Positions 44,229 to 52,922 of a DNA stretch of 64,000 nucleotides are shown here, one piece after another. Within the stretch, counting starts at the first letter, position 1; each line of letters starts with the position of its first letter. The notes beneath the pieces are model-generated. The model ran no database searches, was not told the origin of the DNA, and worked only from the letters and a program-made list of their open reading frames with translations. Made by a program: the position numbers and the translations under genes. Origin of the DNA: Mesorhizobium_K sp040049215 (GTDB taxonomy: Bacteria; Pseudomonadota; Alphaproteobacteria; Rhizobiales; Rhizobiaceae); the NCBI RefSeq assembly GCF_040049215.1, contig NZ_JBDZDN010000005.1:1-64000 (forward strand). Direction: 5' to 3'.

Positions 44229-44375
44229 CGTGAAAGTCGCAAAACTGAGCCAATCGTGTAAATTTGCGCAAATTGATCTGACTCCCACCTATCGGTCAAG
44301 GAATATTGGGTTAACGGATTCCTAACGACGCGTTCGTTTTCCTATAGACGATTGTTTTATTGAGGCTTTCCGCGA

Positions 44376-44391
44376 ATTGTCAGATGACAAT
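44376..44391. promoter_or_regulatory. Second parS-like site, upstream of repA
   Basis: ATTGTCAGATGACAAT differs from the core of the repB-repC palindrome by one base in 16. It lies 148 bases upstream of the repA ATG and could serve for partition and for repression of the operon. Confidence 0.65.
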
Positions 44392-44466
44392 CCGCAAACC
44401 TCGCGCACGCTCGCTGAGCCGCGGGACACGACTACCTACCGAAGGAGACCCGACTCACCTCGCGCC

Positions 44467-44494
44467 GTCACCCCGGCAGAAACGCCGGGGTGAC
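44467..44494. repeat. Strong 11-bp hairpin upstream of repA
   Basis: GTCACCCCGGC (44467-44477) and its exact complement (44484-44494) flank AGAAAC. GC-rich and without a T run, it is not a standard terminator. It may be a structure or binding site associated with replication or transfer. Confidence 0.6.
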
Positions 44495-44499
44495 CCGGC

Positions 44500-45245
44500 T
44501 CGCGCCGCTCCGATCTCTTCGGCGAATCGACGAAGCAGGATGCAAATGGCGTGCAGGCGTGCAAACGGGCAGGTCGCGGCAGAGCCGCAGGCGGATCGAG
44601 CGCGACGAGGCGGAGCTCTAACGAGCGTCAAGGCGTCTCATGGTCTTGTGATCCGCGGGTTGCGCGATGTGCTGGGCGAGCCAATCTGCCAAGCCCTCGA
44701 TGATGCTTCCATCGTCGACGATCATGCTCTATCCGGATGGTCGCCTCTTCGTCGACGGTTGGGGCGGGGCATGGAGGTGCTGGCGAATCTTGAAGCCGGC
44801 GCCGCCGAATCATCATCGGCAGCGTCGCCCGCACCTTGCAGACGGAAGCGCACAACGAGCAGCCTATCCATCTCGGGTGAGTTCCGATTAGGGGACACCG
44901 GTTCGAAGGCCTGTTGCCGCCCGTAGTTGCTGCGCCAAGCTTCACTATTCACAGGCGGGCTTCTCGGCTCATTCCGCTCGAGGATTATGTACGCGATGGG
45001 ATCAGGACGTTGGCGCAGGCGGCGACGATCCGCGAAGCGATCGCCGCCAATTGAACATCGTGAGCTGCCGCAGAACGGGCTCGTCGCCGGCATCCTGCTG
45101 GCGCGACCCAGATTGTAAGGCCATTCTCGCTGTGGCGACAGAACCGACCATGCTGACGAGGACGTTTCCACAGCTGCTGGCGGCTGGGCGGCTCGAAGCC
45201 CATACTGGGTCGGGTCGAGAGTTGGCGTTTCTGCGTCGCCACGCC
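44500..45245. other. Decayed stretch without a complete gene
   Basis: Short frames exist on both strands, none with a coherent product. The composition stays GC-rich, so this looks like worn coding DNA rather than a designed intergenic region. I could not assign it. Confidence 0.4.
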
Positions 45246-45460
45246 GCGTGGCGAGGGCAGGGAAGGGGAGCGCTAATGATGCCACGCTGACCCCGTTCGC
45301 GGCGATCATCGATGGTCGATCGCGACTTCGAGATCGTCACCGTCACAGACCTGCGCTTCGAGCGCATCCTGAATCGAGCGGGTTGGCCGATGACGCGTAT
45401 CGGCGAGGCGGAGCAGATAGGCCGCACGGTCGCCGTGGCCGGCATCAGAGGCCATATTCA
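45246..45460 (+). pseudogene. Remnant of an acyl-homoserine-lactone synthase (LuxI/TraI type)
   Basis: The frame around 45312-45450 reads DFEIVTVTDLRFERILNRAGWPMTRIGEAEQIGRTVAVAG, whose pieces (VTVTDLRFERIL, AGWPMTRIGE, IGRTVAVAGI) match the C-terminal third of LuxI-family synthases. Just upstream in another frame TPFAAIID continues the same alignment, so a frameshift lies near 45310. The N-terminal part with the conserved Arg, Trp, Asp and Glu cannot be found. In related plasmids traI lies next to repABC and controls transfer. Confidence 0.6.
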
Positions 45461-45895
45461 ACGCGAGAGGAGGTCGTGCATGCGATTGCGCGCAACTCTT
45501 CGACTGTTCGGCGGAGCGTGCGAGTGTTGAACCCGCGATTCGGCTTTCGTATTACCGCATCGGCGAGACGACGAGTTTCACTGGTTCGCCAACGCCCGAT
45601 CCGCGCGGCTACCGAACCGAGGGCTCCGAGGTGCGGCTCTACGCAAGGGGCCAGGCTGCGAACTTCAACCTGACCGATGACATGCGTGGCGAAGCGGATC
45701 GTGAAACGCGCTTTTTGGTATTGTGCCGAGCGCGCTTGCGAAGGTCGCAGCTGTGCTCGCTCAATATCTTGAAGGGCAGGCGGCCCCGATGGTCATCACT
45801 GGAGAACGCTGAGCCTCCCCGGCAAAACGCAATCTTTGCAACAAGGGCTTCTATATATCTGTGTCTGCAGCGGTCGTGCATCGCACGGATGTATT
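45461..45895 (+). other. Decayed coding-like stretch of unknown identity
   Basis: One frame near 45545-45740 reads smoothly (YYRIGETTSFTGSP, RGYRTEGSEVRLYARGQAANFNLTDDM) and another near 45735-45812 ends ALAKVAAVLAQYLEGQAAPMVITGER before a stop. They would join through a frameshift. I do not recognise the protein. Confidence 0.35.
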
Positions 45896-46921
45896 TCACG
45901 CTCGCTGGGCCAATTCGTCAGATCTCGACAGAAACCGCTTCAAGCTCAAACCAGCCAACAAAATGTAGGGCGGAACGGCGAGTGAATAGTGGCCACAGTT
46001 TAATTCCAGAATTTTTGGCTGAGCGCCGGCCTCTCTCAGCCTTTGCATGAACCTCTGTGATAGTTCGGGCAAAACCACCCTGTCTCTCTTAGCCAACACG
46101 ACGTGTAGATCGAGATCGGCCCGTACCAACTTTTGTGCGTAATTCTCCAAGTTAAGGGGGATCCACGCGGTTCTGAGATCGGCCAGATCGATCGCAGAAT
46201 CAAGGCTTTCGCGTATCGATCGTGTCGCCCGACCCGTCCAAACCATATCCGCCAAATTGCCCGCCGTCAGAAACAACGAGGCCTTTGAGACCGCCAAGTC
46301 GTGCGCCGCGACCATAGCCGCAACCCAGGAGCCTAAGCTCATTCCGAGCACGGAAATCTCTCTATAGCCTTCGCTTTTCATCCAACGTATGAGTTTGCGC
46401 CCATCCAATACCGCCTGCCTTACAGATTGGATCGTTCGACCGAGATTAGCGCTAAGCATATAGTCGGCGTACGCCGAGCCAGGACGGCTGCGCTCGAAAT
46501 GGTAAGGCATAGCCATCTCGACAACCGTGATGCCACGCTGCGAGAAAAAGCTGGCAATCGGACGATTCCGGGCGGCTGCATTCCAATGGTGAAAAATCAC
46601 CATTGCCTGATCGAACGACCCGCTTTCCGTGATTTTCGTCCAGACAATGTTGTTCTCTGCGACGTCAGTAGAAATGTCTGATGGAAATTTGAGCCACCCA
46701 TCCTTCTTTTCAAACCCCTGATCGCTCATAGTCGGCTCATCGAAAAAGGCTGGATCAGCAACGGCTTGGTTCGCAAGTGCACAGAATTCCTCGATACTTG
46801 TTATCTCCTTCGCACCTGGAAAGGCGCGTTCTGCGTCAAGGACGAAATCCGCTGGATTCTTCCCTTCTTCTCCGCGAAGGGCCCGGCGCTCGTCCCAACG
46901 ATCGAGCCAACTATGAAACAC
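45896..46921 (-). CDS. Alpha/beta hydrolase, possibly a lactone hydrolase (RcgR-like)
   Basis: The 341-residue protein starts at a GTG that overlaps the end of the upstream membrane protein gene by 11 bases. The fold is visible: AMVIFHHWNAAARN (oxyanion loop region), nucleophile elbow VLGMSLGSWVAAM, an acid in VVLAKRDRVVLPE and a C-terminal histidine in NCGHYSLAV. I recall rhizobial plasmid proteins of this kind, paired with a membrane protein, being called RcgR putative quorum lactone hydrolases; that assignment is tentative. The substrate is not shown by the sequence. Confidence 0.65.
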   Translation of the reverse strand: MFHSWLDRWDERRALRGEEGKNPADFVLDAERAFPGAKEITSIEEFCALANQAVADPAFFDEPTMSDQGFEKKDGWLKFPSDISTDVAENNIVWTKITESGSFDQAMVIFHHWNAAARNRPIASFFSQRGITVVEMAMPYHFERSRPGSAYADYMLSANLGRTIQSVRQAVLDGRKLIRWMKSEGYREISVLGMSLGSWVAAMVAAHDLAVSKASLFLTAGNLADMVWTGRATRSIRESLDSAIDLADLRTAWIPLNLENYAQKLVRADLDLHVVLAKRDRVVLPELSQRFMQRLREAGAQPKILELNCGHYSLAVPPYILLAGLSLKRFLSRSDELAQRA

Positions 46922-48506
46922 TCTGATTGTTTCCTAACTCGCTCGCTCGCCAGCGGCCTAATCCTGGATCGAACAGGCCGTATAGTGCGACTAGCACTGA
47001 AATGGCCAGAAGGGTGGAAAAGCCGGCAAACGCGTCGATCAACAAGTAGCTGACAACAAGTAACGCCACGACCGCCGACATCTTCCACAAAGGCGCATGA
47101 AATCGACCTCCGTCACCTAATCGGATGGAGCCATACAGAAATACAAAACAGGTCGAAATTACGATAAGAAGGCTGCTGTAATGCGTCGGCATACGATAGC
47201 GGAACCCGGTGCTCACATCCTCGCGACCTTTGAACATCGAAGACATATCGTCGACCAACCACGCCACAATATTCTCACCACTGGATGCAAGATAAGAGCT
47301 TTGGACCTTCATCCATATGGCGACCAGAACCCCCAAAATAGTACACCGAAAAACCCCACGCATCACTGTGAGGCCGGCTTCACTGAGTTCCTGCTGATGA
47401 TCAACATGCGGCAGCTTCTTAAATCCGTCTCCAATTCTCCAAAGATCATGAACAATCGAATAGAGCAAAATGAGACCTACGAAGAAAAGATAAAACACCA
47501 GGCACATGTATAGGTAAGCTAGCCCTGTAAAAACGACTGTTGCGGGGACAGATATGACCTCAGGACGCACAAGAGCTATTTTTCCCCAATCCATGGCATA
47601 GTTGCCACCGCCCTTCATCAACGGGATCAAGGACACGCCGATCCATTGAAAAAGACCCGCGAACAGCAAGCAAATCAAAAAAACCGACCAATATGTGTAC
47701 GAGGAAGCGTCAACGTTGCGCAACCAAGCGTCGTCGCTTTCCACCTGATCGCCCTGCGCTGCGAGCTTTCGGCGCCCCTCACTTTTCCAGAAGACCAGCA
47801 ACTCTATAACGAAGAAGAAAAACAGCGGTAGGAACACCATAAAGTCGAGTGTCCAATTTGCGGCCCAAAGGAATCCAACCTGCTTAACGAGCCCGTCCGC
47901 TCGCTCGTAGGTGACGTTGTGGATACCAATGATGTAGGACAAAAAGCCGAGGGCGGTCATGCCGGCAAACACCGACGCCGGTAAATTCAGGGGAGATCCG
48001 TGACTAAAAAATGCCTCCGATTTCCTCGCCAAACTAAAACGCCACCTCGGCCCCTCGGCTTCAGTATCCCGTTTCAGCTCTGCCGGAGACGCTGTGTCGT
48101 CATCGAAGGTCGCAGGCAGTGCTGTATCTGGAATCTCCTGTGCAACGCTGCTTCCGGCTCTCTTCCATTCTCGTCTCTTGGCCGCTAACCGCGATTGCGC
48201 CGCAATAAGCTCCATCTGCCATTCGCTAGTTGCAACCGGATCATCGCACCCAAAAACCCTCGCCAGCCAACGAATGTTGGCAGTGCTAATTCCCTTCTCG
48301 TTCTCTTGAAACCAAAGCTGCACCGTTCGCAGATCGACCCCAATCCGGTTGGAATCGATCTGTGAAATCGCCTCTGCCAGAAGCTCGGGCGTCCATGGGC
48401 CTGCAGGAAACCCGTCCTCGCCCAGTGGCCGACCAGCACCCGCCGCGGCCAGCCGCTTGAATAATTCTTTGAAATCACTTTCGTCTCCCTGCGGAGGGAG
48501 AAACAT
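46911..48506 (-). CDS. Multi-pass membrane protein with an HTH-like N-terminus (RcgA-like)
   Basis: About 531 residues from the ATG at 48506. Residues 1-110 are soluble and look like a helix-turn-helix or adaptor region (PWTPELLAEAISQI, DLRTVQLWFQENEKGISTANIRWLARVFG). A charged linker is followed by seven or more helices from about 165 to 525, for example VFAGMTALGFLSYIIGI and VVALLVVSYLLIDAFAG. It is coupled to the hydrolase downstream. I recall similar proteins named RcgA putative transporters. The DNA here is more AT-rich than its neighbours, suggesting separate acquisition. Confidence 0.6.
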   Translation of the reverse strand: MFLPPQGDESDFKELFKRLAAAGAGRPLGEDGFPAGPWTPELLAEAISQIDSNRIGVDLRTVQLWFQENEKGISTANIRWLARVFGCDDPVATSEWQMELIAAQSRLAAKRREWKRAGSSVAQEIPDTALPATFDDDTASPAELKRDTEAEGPRWRFSLARKSEAFFSHGSPLNLPASVFAGMTALGFLSYIIGIHNVTYERADGLVKQVGFLWAANWTLDFMVFLPLFFFFVIELLVFWKSEGRRKLAAQGDQVESDDAWLRNVDASSYTYWSVFLICLLFAGLFQWIGVSLIPLMKGGGNYAMDWGKIALVRPEVISVPATVVFTGLAYLYMCLVFYLFFVGLILLYSIVHDLWRIGDGFKKLPHVDHQQELSEAGLTVMRGVFRCTILGVLVAIWMKVQSSYLASSGENIVAWLVDDMSSMFKGREDVSTGFRYRMPTHYSSLLIVISTCFVFLYGSIRLGDGGRFHAPLWKMSAVVALLVVSYLLIDAFAGFSTLLAISVLVALYGLFDPGLGRWRASELGNNQSVS

Positions 48507-48637
48507 TTTTCCATTCTTAATCAATGGCTTACAGGCGCTGGTTTCGTTTCACTTCGCTAGCCTTCGTATCTTATCGTGCTCTCGTCCTTGATCAACGCTT
48601 TTATCAACTCGATTTTGGCCGGCACGGAGAGGATCGA

Positions 48638-49090
48638 ATGAAGGGACATGCGGCTTTGTGGGATGTGGATGAACGCTATGCGCGGCTGAGCGATGCCGGT
48701 GACCCGCCGGAGAGGCTGAACATGGTTGTTGCGTGGGAGATGTTTCGCAAACCACTGGCCAAGGCACAAAACCGCCCGGATCGGTCGCAGGGCGGGCGCC
48801 AACCTTATGATGCAGGGATGATGTTTAAGGCCCTAGTGTTACAGGCACTTTACGGGCTGTCGGATGAGCAGGCCGAGTTTCAGATCATGGACCGGCGCAC
48901 CTTCGGCCGGTTCCTTGGTCGTCTGGTTGCCGGCGACAGGGTCGACGTGGCTGCTGGCCAGCACCAACACCGGCTCCGAAATGTGGGGCCGACACGGCGT
49001 ATCGGTCGAATAGACCAGGCTTCATCAGTTGCGTGCATCGCAAGAAACCAAGAGGCAGGCCGATGATAAGGGAAGGGAAAGGGGCTTGAC
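48638..49090 (+). mobile_element. IS5-family transposase remnant with internal deletion
   Basis: The ATG at 48638 opens a normal IS5-type N-terminus (ALWDVDERYARLSDAGDPPERL, then GGRQPYDAGMMFKALVLQALYGLSDEQAEFQ and RTFGRFLGR). After about 48935 the catalytic core is missing. A short later piece in another frame (FISCVHRKKPRGRPM, about 49020-49066) is from near the IS5 C-terminus. Frameshift and deletion make it inactive. Ends not defined. Confidence 0.65.
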
Positions 49091-49148
49091 GCGTAAAGGC
49101 GGATTCGTCCGCCGGGCGACAGCGACTGGTCACGGTAGGGCAATCATC

Positions 49149-49532
49149 ATGCCGCTTTCGGACACGATCGAACGCCATAGACAGTCATCCGCCAGAACGC
49201 GGACCTTCGAGCAGATTTCCGGCTGGCTGCGGCAGCCGGCGAGGATTGTATCTCACCTGCTCCGCCGTCGCTCGAAAAGCGCGATCGCTGAGGTCATCGC
49301 GGCCGAGCCATCCGACGTTGACGAGGCCCGCGCCAAGACGCTTTATTTGATGGCGATCCTGCTGTCCGGGACCGAGCGCCTCGGTCGAGTTCAGCAGGAA
49401 CAGCTCTCCACTTCCCTTGCACCGTTCCACGCAGAACTGCGAGCAACTTTGATGATCAGCGACTCTGGCGATTTAGCCGGTCCAGATCTTCCAACGACCA
49501 GACGGACGCGTACCGCTATCTCTCCAGACTGA
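49149..49532 (+). CDS. Hypothetical protein (127 aa)
   Basis: The ATG at 49149 opens MPLSDTIERHRQSSARTRTF, a helical basic protein with VIAAEPSDVDEARAKTLYLMAILLSGTERLGR in the middle. I recognise no family. The stop overlaps the 3' end of the next leftward gene by 17 bases. Lacking homology, it may be an acquired or chance frame. Confidence 0.4.
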   Translation: MPLSDTIERHRQSSARTRTFEQISGWLRQPARIVSHLLRRRSKSAIAEVIAAEPSDVDEARAKTLYLMAILLSGTERLGRVQQEQLSTSLAPFHAELRATLMISDSGDLAGPDLPTTRRTRTAISPD

Positions 49533-50004
49533 ACCAGTGTCGTTTGATCTGATCCTCGCTTGGTATGTCGAAATAGTACGGTTCATCGCGGAACGGCCGA
49601 GAGATCGAGACGGTCTGACGGCAATCGTCGCGGCGGCCACCATATCGACTTCCGCAGGTATCTCGAACCTGGGTGCAACGGTTCGGCTCGCCGCGAGCGC
49701 CGTGTTCGTTGTCGCTGTATCCGACCGACCATCCGGCCGGGCAGTCCGCGTGCTGCTCGTAGCCCGGCTTGCCGGTTCCAGCCTCGGGGCAGGTTGGCCA
49801 GGTGAAGCCCCAGCTTCCCATTGCGGAGATCAGTCGATTCATCGGTGGATGACAGGCGGGAACTCCTCGCCATGAGGGGTCGGAGGAGGAAGCGCACAAC
49901 AGAACTTCACACCCCCATTCGCTGGCCTGAGCGTCGAGGTCCGGCAAAAGTGAGGCTGCAGGCGCAACGATCGCTAGGATCGCGGTCAGCATTGCACGGC
50001 GCAT
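49516..50004 (-). CDS. Exported cysteine-rich protein of the transfer region
   Basis: The 162-residue precursor has a signal peptide (MRRAMLTAILAIVAPAASLL, cleavage probably after AQA) and a mature part rich in Cys and Trp: WGCEVLLCASSSDPSWRGVPACHPPM and GFTWPTCPEAGTGKPGYE. Proteins of this type occur next to virB-like operons in rhizobial plasmids and conjugative elements in my memory; the role is unknown. It is the last of four leftward genes diverging from the virB operon. Confidence 0.65.
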   Translation of the reverse strand: MRRAMLTAILAIVAPAASLLPDLDAQASEWGCEVLLCASSSDPSWRGVPACHPPMNRLISAMGSWGFTWPTCPEAGTGKPGYEQHADCPAGWSVGYSDNEHGARGEPNRCTQVRDTCGSRYGGRRDDCRQTVSISRPFRDEPYYFDIPSEDQIKRHWFSLER

Positions 50005-50025
50005 GAGGACTCTCCTTGTTAGAAC

Positions 50026-50730
50026 CTATCGGTCGGTCCGTCGCGGTCGCGTTCGGGCATCTTCAAACGCCGGCGAGATCTCGTTTTCACGCTCGGCCAG
50101 CAGGTTAAAATCTGCGATCGGCTGTCGTGACAGCGTTCTGTCGATGGCCTTGCGGCGCCACTCGTCCATGTCGAGGACATAGGTTGCCCACATACCGTAG
50201 CGTGCGCTCATGGCGTGCTGCTGCCACTCGAGATAGTCGGGACGGGAAGGGGAGGGGGAAGGGGACGCGACGCGTGCCCAGCCGACGCGCAGCATCTCAA
50301 CCGCGAGATCACGGCCGCCGGCGGTGCAAACGCCAACGAAAGCCTGCGGCGCAGTCGAGAATGAGACCTTGCAGGTGATCCGTTTCAACCCGACGGTTCG
50401 TTTGAGCCAGGCTTTTGCCAGCGGTCCGCACGGCACCGGCTTGGGAATTGGACTGTTTCCGTGTCGCTTTGGATCGTAGGACCATTGCGGCAGCTCACAG
50501 CTGTCGATGTCCGCCAGTTGCACCCTGGCGGCATCCTCAGGGAACCAGATCGTGCGGCCGTCGAGGACTGCGGCTCTGCCTGAGATGGTTGTTTGGATGG
50601 TGTCGCCGTTTGATCGCCCTGCAGTCGCATTTCCCGGTCCGGTCGTACGGAGCAAATCAGCCGAGAGGGCAGGGGAGGCCACTGCTGCCGTCAGCTGCAA
50701 AAAGGCAATGGTGATTCCGGTTCGTCTCAT
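50026..50730 (-). CDS. Exported SNase-like (thermonuclease-fold) protein
   Basis: The 234-residue precursor has a signal peptide ending near SPALSA. The SNase-like core is VQLADIDSCELPQW, GPLAKAWLKRTVGLKRITCKV, then GRDLAVEMLRVGWARV and ARYGMWA. The ATG overlaps the stop of the preceding gene (ATGA). The arginine and glutamate catalytic set of staphylococcal nuclease is not clearly conserved, so it may be structural or regulatory rather than a nuclease. Likely periplasmic. Confidence 0.65.
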   Translation of the reverse strand: MRRTGITIAFLQLTAAVASPALSADLLRTTGPGNATAGRSNGDTIQTTISGRAAVLDGRTIWFPEDAARVQLADIDSCELPQWSYDPKRHGNSPIPKPVPCGPLAKAWLKRTVGLKRITCKVSFSTAPQAFVGVCTAGGRDLAVEMLRVGWARVASPSPSPSRPDYLEWQQHAMSARYGMWATYVLDMDEWRRKAIDRTLSRQPIADFNLLAERENEISPAFEDARTRPRRTDR

Positions 50731-51272
50731 TGCCCATGCCCTGCAAGCATCCGCGCACGGCCGAGCACGATTGCCGGATGCTGAACGTCGTCGAACTGCC
50801 AGAGCCCCGCCCGCCTTTCACGGGCGCTTTGCTCGACGACTGCATAGGGTGCGTGCTGCGGCAGGCCATCGGCGCGCATGGCCGCGAACGCAAAGCCCGA
50901 CGCGATCAGGACATTGGCGAGATCCAGTCGATCAGTCCCGATCGTCGCGTAGCAGGCAACGTAGGTGATATCCTCCTGTGTCGAAATCGGCGCGCAGATC
51001 GGATGTGTGTCGGCGATGTAGGCGGCGAGCACCGCCAGCGAGGCATCGCCACAATCACGACGGTGGCCCGTGTGATCGGTGTAGGTGGTTCCACGCAGGC
51101 AGGTCTGGACACCGTAGAGACGATAGCGATGACCTTCCTCGATCCAGCTATCGCCGGTCTCGAGCGTCACGCCTGGCCGAAGGTCAAAGTAACCATCGGG
51201 AGCTGCCCCGCAGACACTGGCAGAAAACACTGAAGCTACCAACGTGCCCGTAATGCCCTGCCAGGCGTTCAT
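50727..51272 (-). CDS. Exported SNase-like protein
   Basis: The ATG at 51272 overlaps the stop of the preceding gene, so the frame's extension to 51299 is not used. The 181-residue precursor has a signal peptide (MNAWQGITGTLVASVFSASVCGA). Its SNase-like pattern is GHRYRLYGVQTCLRG, DCGDASLAVLAAYI, LDLANVLIASGFAFAA and ARERRAGLWQF. It resembles its neighbour at 50026 in layout. Catalytic residues not clear. Confidence 0.65.
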   Translation of the reverse strand: MNAWQGITGTLVASVFSASVCGAAPDGYFDLRPGVTLETGDSWIEEGHRYRLYGVQTCLRGTTYTDHTGHRRDCGDASLAVLAAYIADTHPICAPISTQEDITYVACYATIGTDRLDLANVLIASGFAFAAMRADGLPQHAPYAVVEQSARERRAGLWQFDDVQHPAIVLGRARMLAGHGQ

Positions 51273-51877
51273 TGCTGCTTGATCCTGGGGTCGGCCCACA
51301 TGCCGTAACCGCCGCGGCCGATCTTCTCGGCCTCGACAAGATCGACGCGAGCGGGCGAACCATCCGCCTTCTCCGCGATACGATGTGTACCGAGCGAGAC
51401 GAGCTGCTCCTCGAACATATCGACGCTATCGAGACTACCGGGATAATTGTAGTAGCCGTAGCAGGTGGCGTCCTGGAGCGGCGCATTCTGCTCGGTGACG
51501 AAGGACCTGCAGAACACGACCTTCGGTGACTGCAGCAGGGTCGCCAAGCCGCGCTGTGCGAAATCGGCGCAGCTTCCGGTAAAATCCTCTTGCCGGTTCA
51601 CCATGTCGCCGTCACAGGGCTTGATGCCAAATAGATGCAGCGAGAGCTTTTCGTCGACGCGGAAATCCGTCGGAGAAATCGCCTTGTAGCCTGACGCTGA
51701 GGCGAAGCCCTTCCGGTCCACGACTTTTCCCTGACCGTCGTAGTACTCGATGACGAGCACCGTCTTGCCCGGCGCCGCGAGCGAGCGGACGTAGTCTTTG
51801 TCGACCGGCTCCGCAGCGTGAGCCGAGACCGTCATCATCACCGCCGATATCCATCCGACCGTGGGGCTCAGGCGCAT
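51269..51877 (-). CDS. Exported protein with SNase-like end, first gene of the leftward operon
   Basis: From the ATG at 51877 (AAGGG upstream) the precursor has 202 residues with a signal peptide ending SAHA-AEP. The middle holds CDGDMVNRQEDFTGSCADFAQRGLATLLQSPKVVFCRSF and the end GRGGYGMWADPRIKQQ, a match to the terminal SNase motif of the next two genes. The N-terminal barrel strands are less clear. It diverges from the virB operon across a control region with several inverted repeats. Confidence 0.6.
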   Translation of the reverse strand: MRLSPTVGWISAVMMTVSAHAAEPVDKDYVRSLAAPGKTVLVIEYYDGQGKVVDRKGFASASGYKAISPTDFRVDEKLSLHLFGIKPCDGDMVNRQEDFTGSCADFAQRGLATLLQSPKVVFCRSFVTEQNAPLQDATCYGYYNYPGSLDSVDMFEEQLVSLGTHRIAEKADGSPARVDLVEAEKIGRGGYGMWADPRIKQQ

Positions 51878-51924
51878 GACATTACCCTTTTGCTTATTTC
51901 TCTTTGCCTCATTGCCGAATTCTA

Positions 51925-51990
51925 GCTTGACATAGCGTTCATGTTCAAGCACCTCTTTCTAAGCAAATTGCTTCGCCGCTAAAACGCGGC
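51925..51990. promoter_or_regulatory. Divergent control region of the transfer genes
   Basis: Three inverted repeats lie between the two divergent operons: GCTTGACAT...ATGTTCAAGC (51925-51950, one-base gap), AAGCAA-A-TTGCTT (51961-51973) and GCCGC-TAAAAC-GCGGC (about 51975-51990). TTGACA at 51927-51932 could be a rightward -35. Regulator binding is inferred. Confidence 0.5.
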
Positions 51991-52013
51991 AAAAAGGCAG
52001 GAGATGCGAGGGC

Positions 52014-52895
52014 ATGCGAAAAGCGGCTTGCAGAGCTGGCACGAGGTTGGTGGGTTTGCTCGCGATCGTGTTCGCCGACTTCGGAGATTCCATCGCACAC
52101 GCAGGTGAGAAACTCGTTGATCCTGCGCGCTTCGCCTATGCTTCGGGCGGTTCTCATGGTCTGGCAACCTCGGTACGCCAAGGTCAAGTGACCGGTGACG
52201 ATGAATACTCACTGACACCGACCGGTGCGATCGTCCCAACATCGTTCGGCGGCTCGGGACTGCCGATCGGAGAGACGCACCAATACGGTGTCCCTTTTGG
52301 TTCCTGGGATTTGCCCGCTGATCAGCTCAACAATTCTAATCACATTGGTAACGATATTGTTGTAGAGCCTCACGCATGTGGACCGTCTCCGCTGACGTCA
52401 GACGAGATCCGTGAACTGGTGATCGATGCCGCACGGCGGCATAACGTTGATCAGGACCTCGCCGTGGCCGTTGCGTCTGCCGAGAGCGATTTCGACCGAA
52501 ATCGAAACTCGCCGAAGGGTGCGCGCGGGCCCATGCAGTTGATGCCGGGAACGGCCGCCCGCTTCGGCGTCAGCGATCCATGCGAGCCCACGGGCAATAT
52601 CGACGCGGGCATCCGCTATCTCGGCCTGCTTCTGGCCGAGTTCAAGAATCCGATGTTGGCGATAGCCGCCTACAACGCGGGCGAGGATCGCATCTACGAA
52701 TATGGCGGTATCCCGCCGTTCCCCGAAACCGTCAGCTACGTGGCCAAGGTCGTGAGCCACCAGCTTGGTCTGCCGATGCCTCGTCGGGACAGAGCGAGAG
52801 GGCGGCACCGCGCAGCGACGGATGAGCTGAGCGAACGCGGCGTGGTCATGACGGACAAGCGTCGGCAGTGGATCGCCGGGGTCATGCAGTTCTAA
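52014..52895 (+). CDS. virB1: VirB1-like lytic transglycosylase
   Basis: The 293-residue precursor has an N-terminal signal region. After about 110 residues of linker comes an SLT domain (about 125-250): VAVASAESDFDRNRNSPKGARGPMQLMPGTAARFGV with catalytic Glu near 158, then DAGIRYLGLLLAEF and AIAAYNAGEDRIYEYGGIPPFPET. It cuts peptidoglycan to let the secretion channel pass. First gene of the rightward operon; a second transglycosylase gene lies after virB4. Confidence 0.82.
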   Translation: MRKAACRAGTRLVGLLAIVFADFGDSIAHAGEKLVDPARFAYASGGSHGLATSVRQGQVTGDDEYSLTPTGAIVPTSFGGSGLPIGETHQYGVPFGSWDLPADQLNNSNHIGNDIVVEPHACGPSPLTSDEIRELVIDAARRHNVDQDLAVAVASAESDFDRNRNSPKGARGPMQLMPGTAARFGVSDPCEPTGNIDAGIRYLGLLLAEFKNPMLAIAAYNAGEDRIYEYGGIPPFPETVSYVAKVVSHQLGLPMPRRDRARGRHRAATDELSERGVVMTDKRRQWIAGVMQF

Positions 52896-52922
52896 GCGCG
52901 GCATTCACAGGAGAGCACGGCC

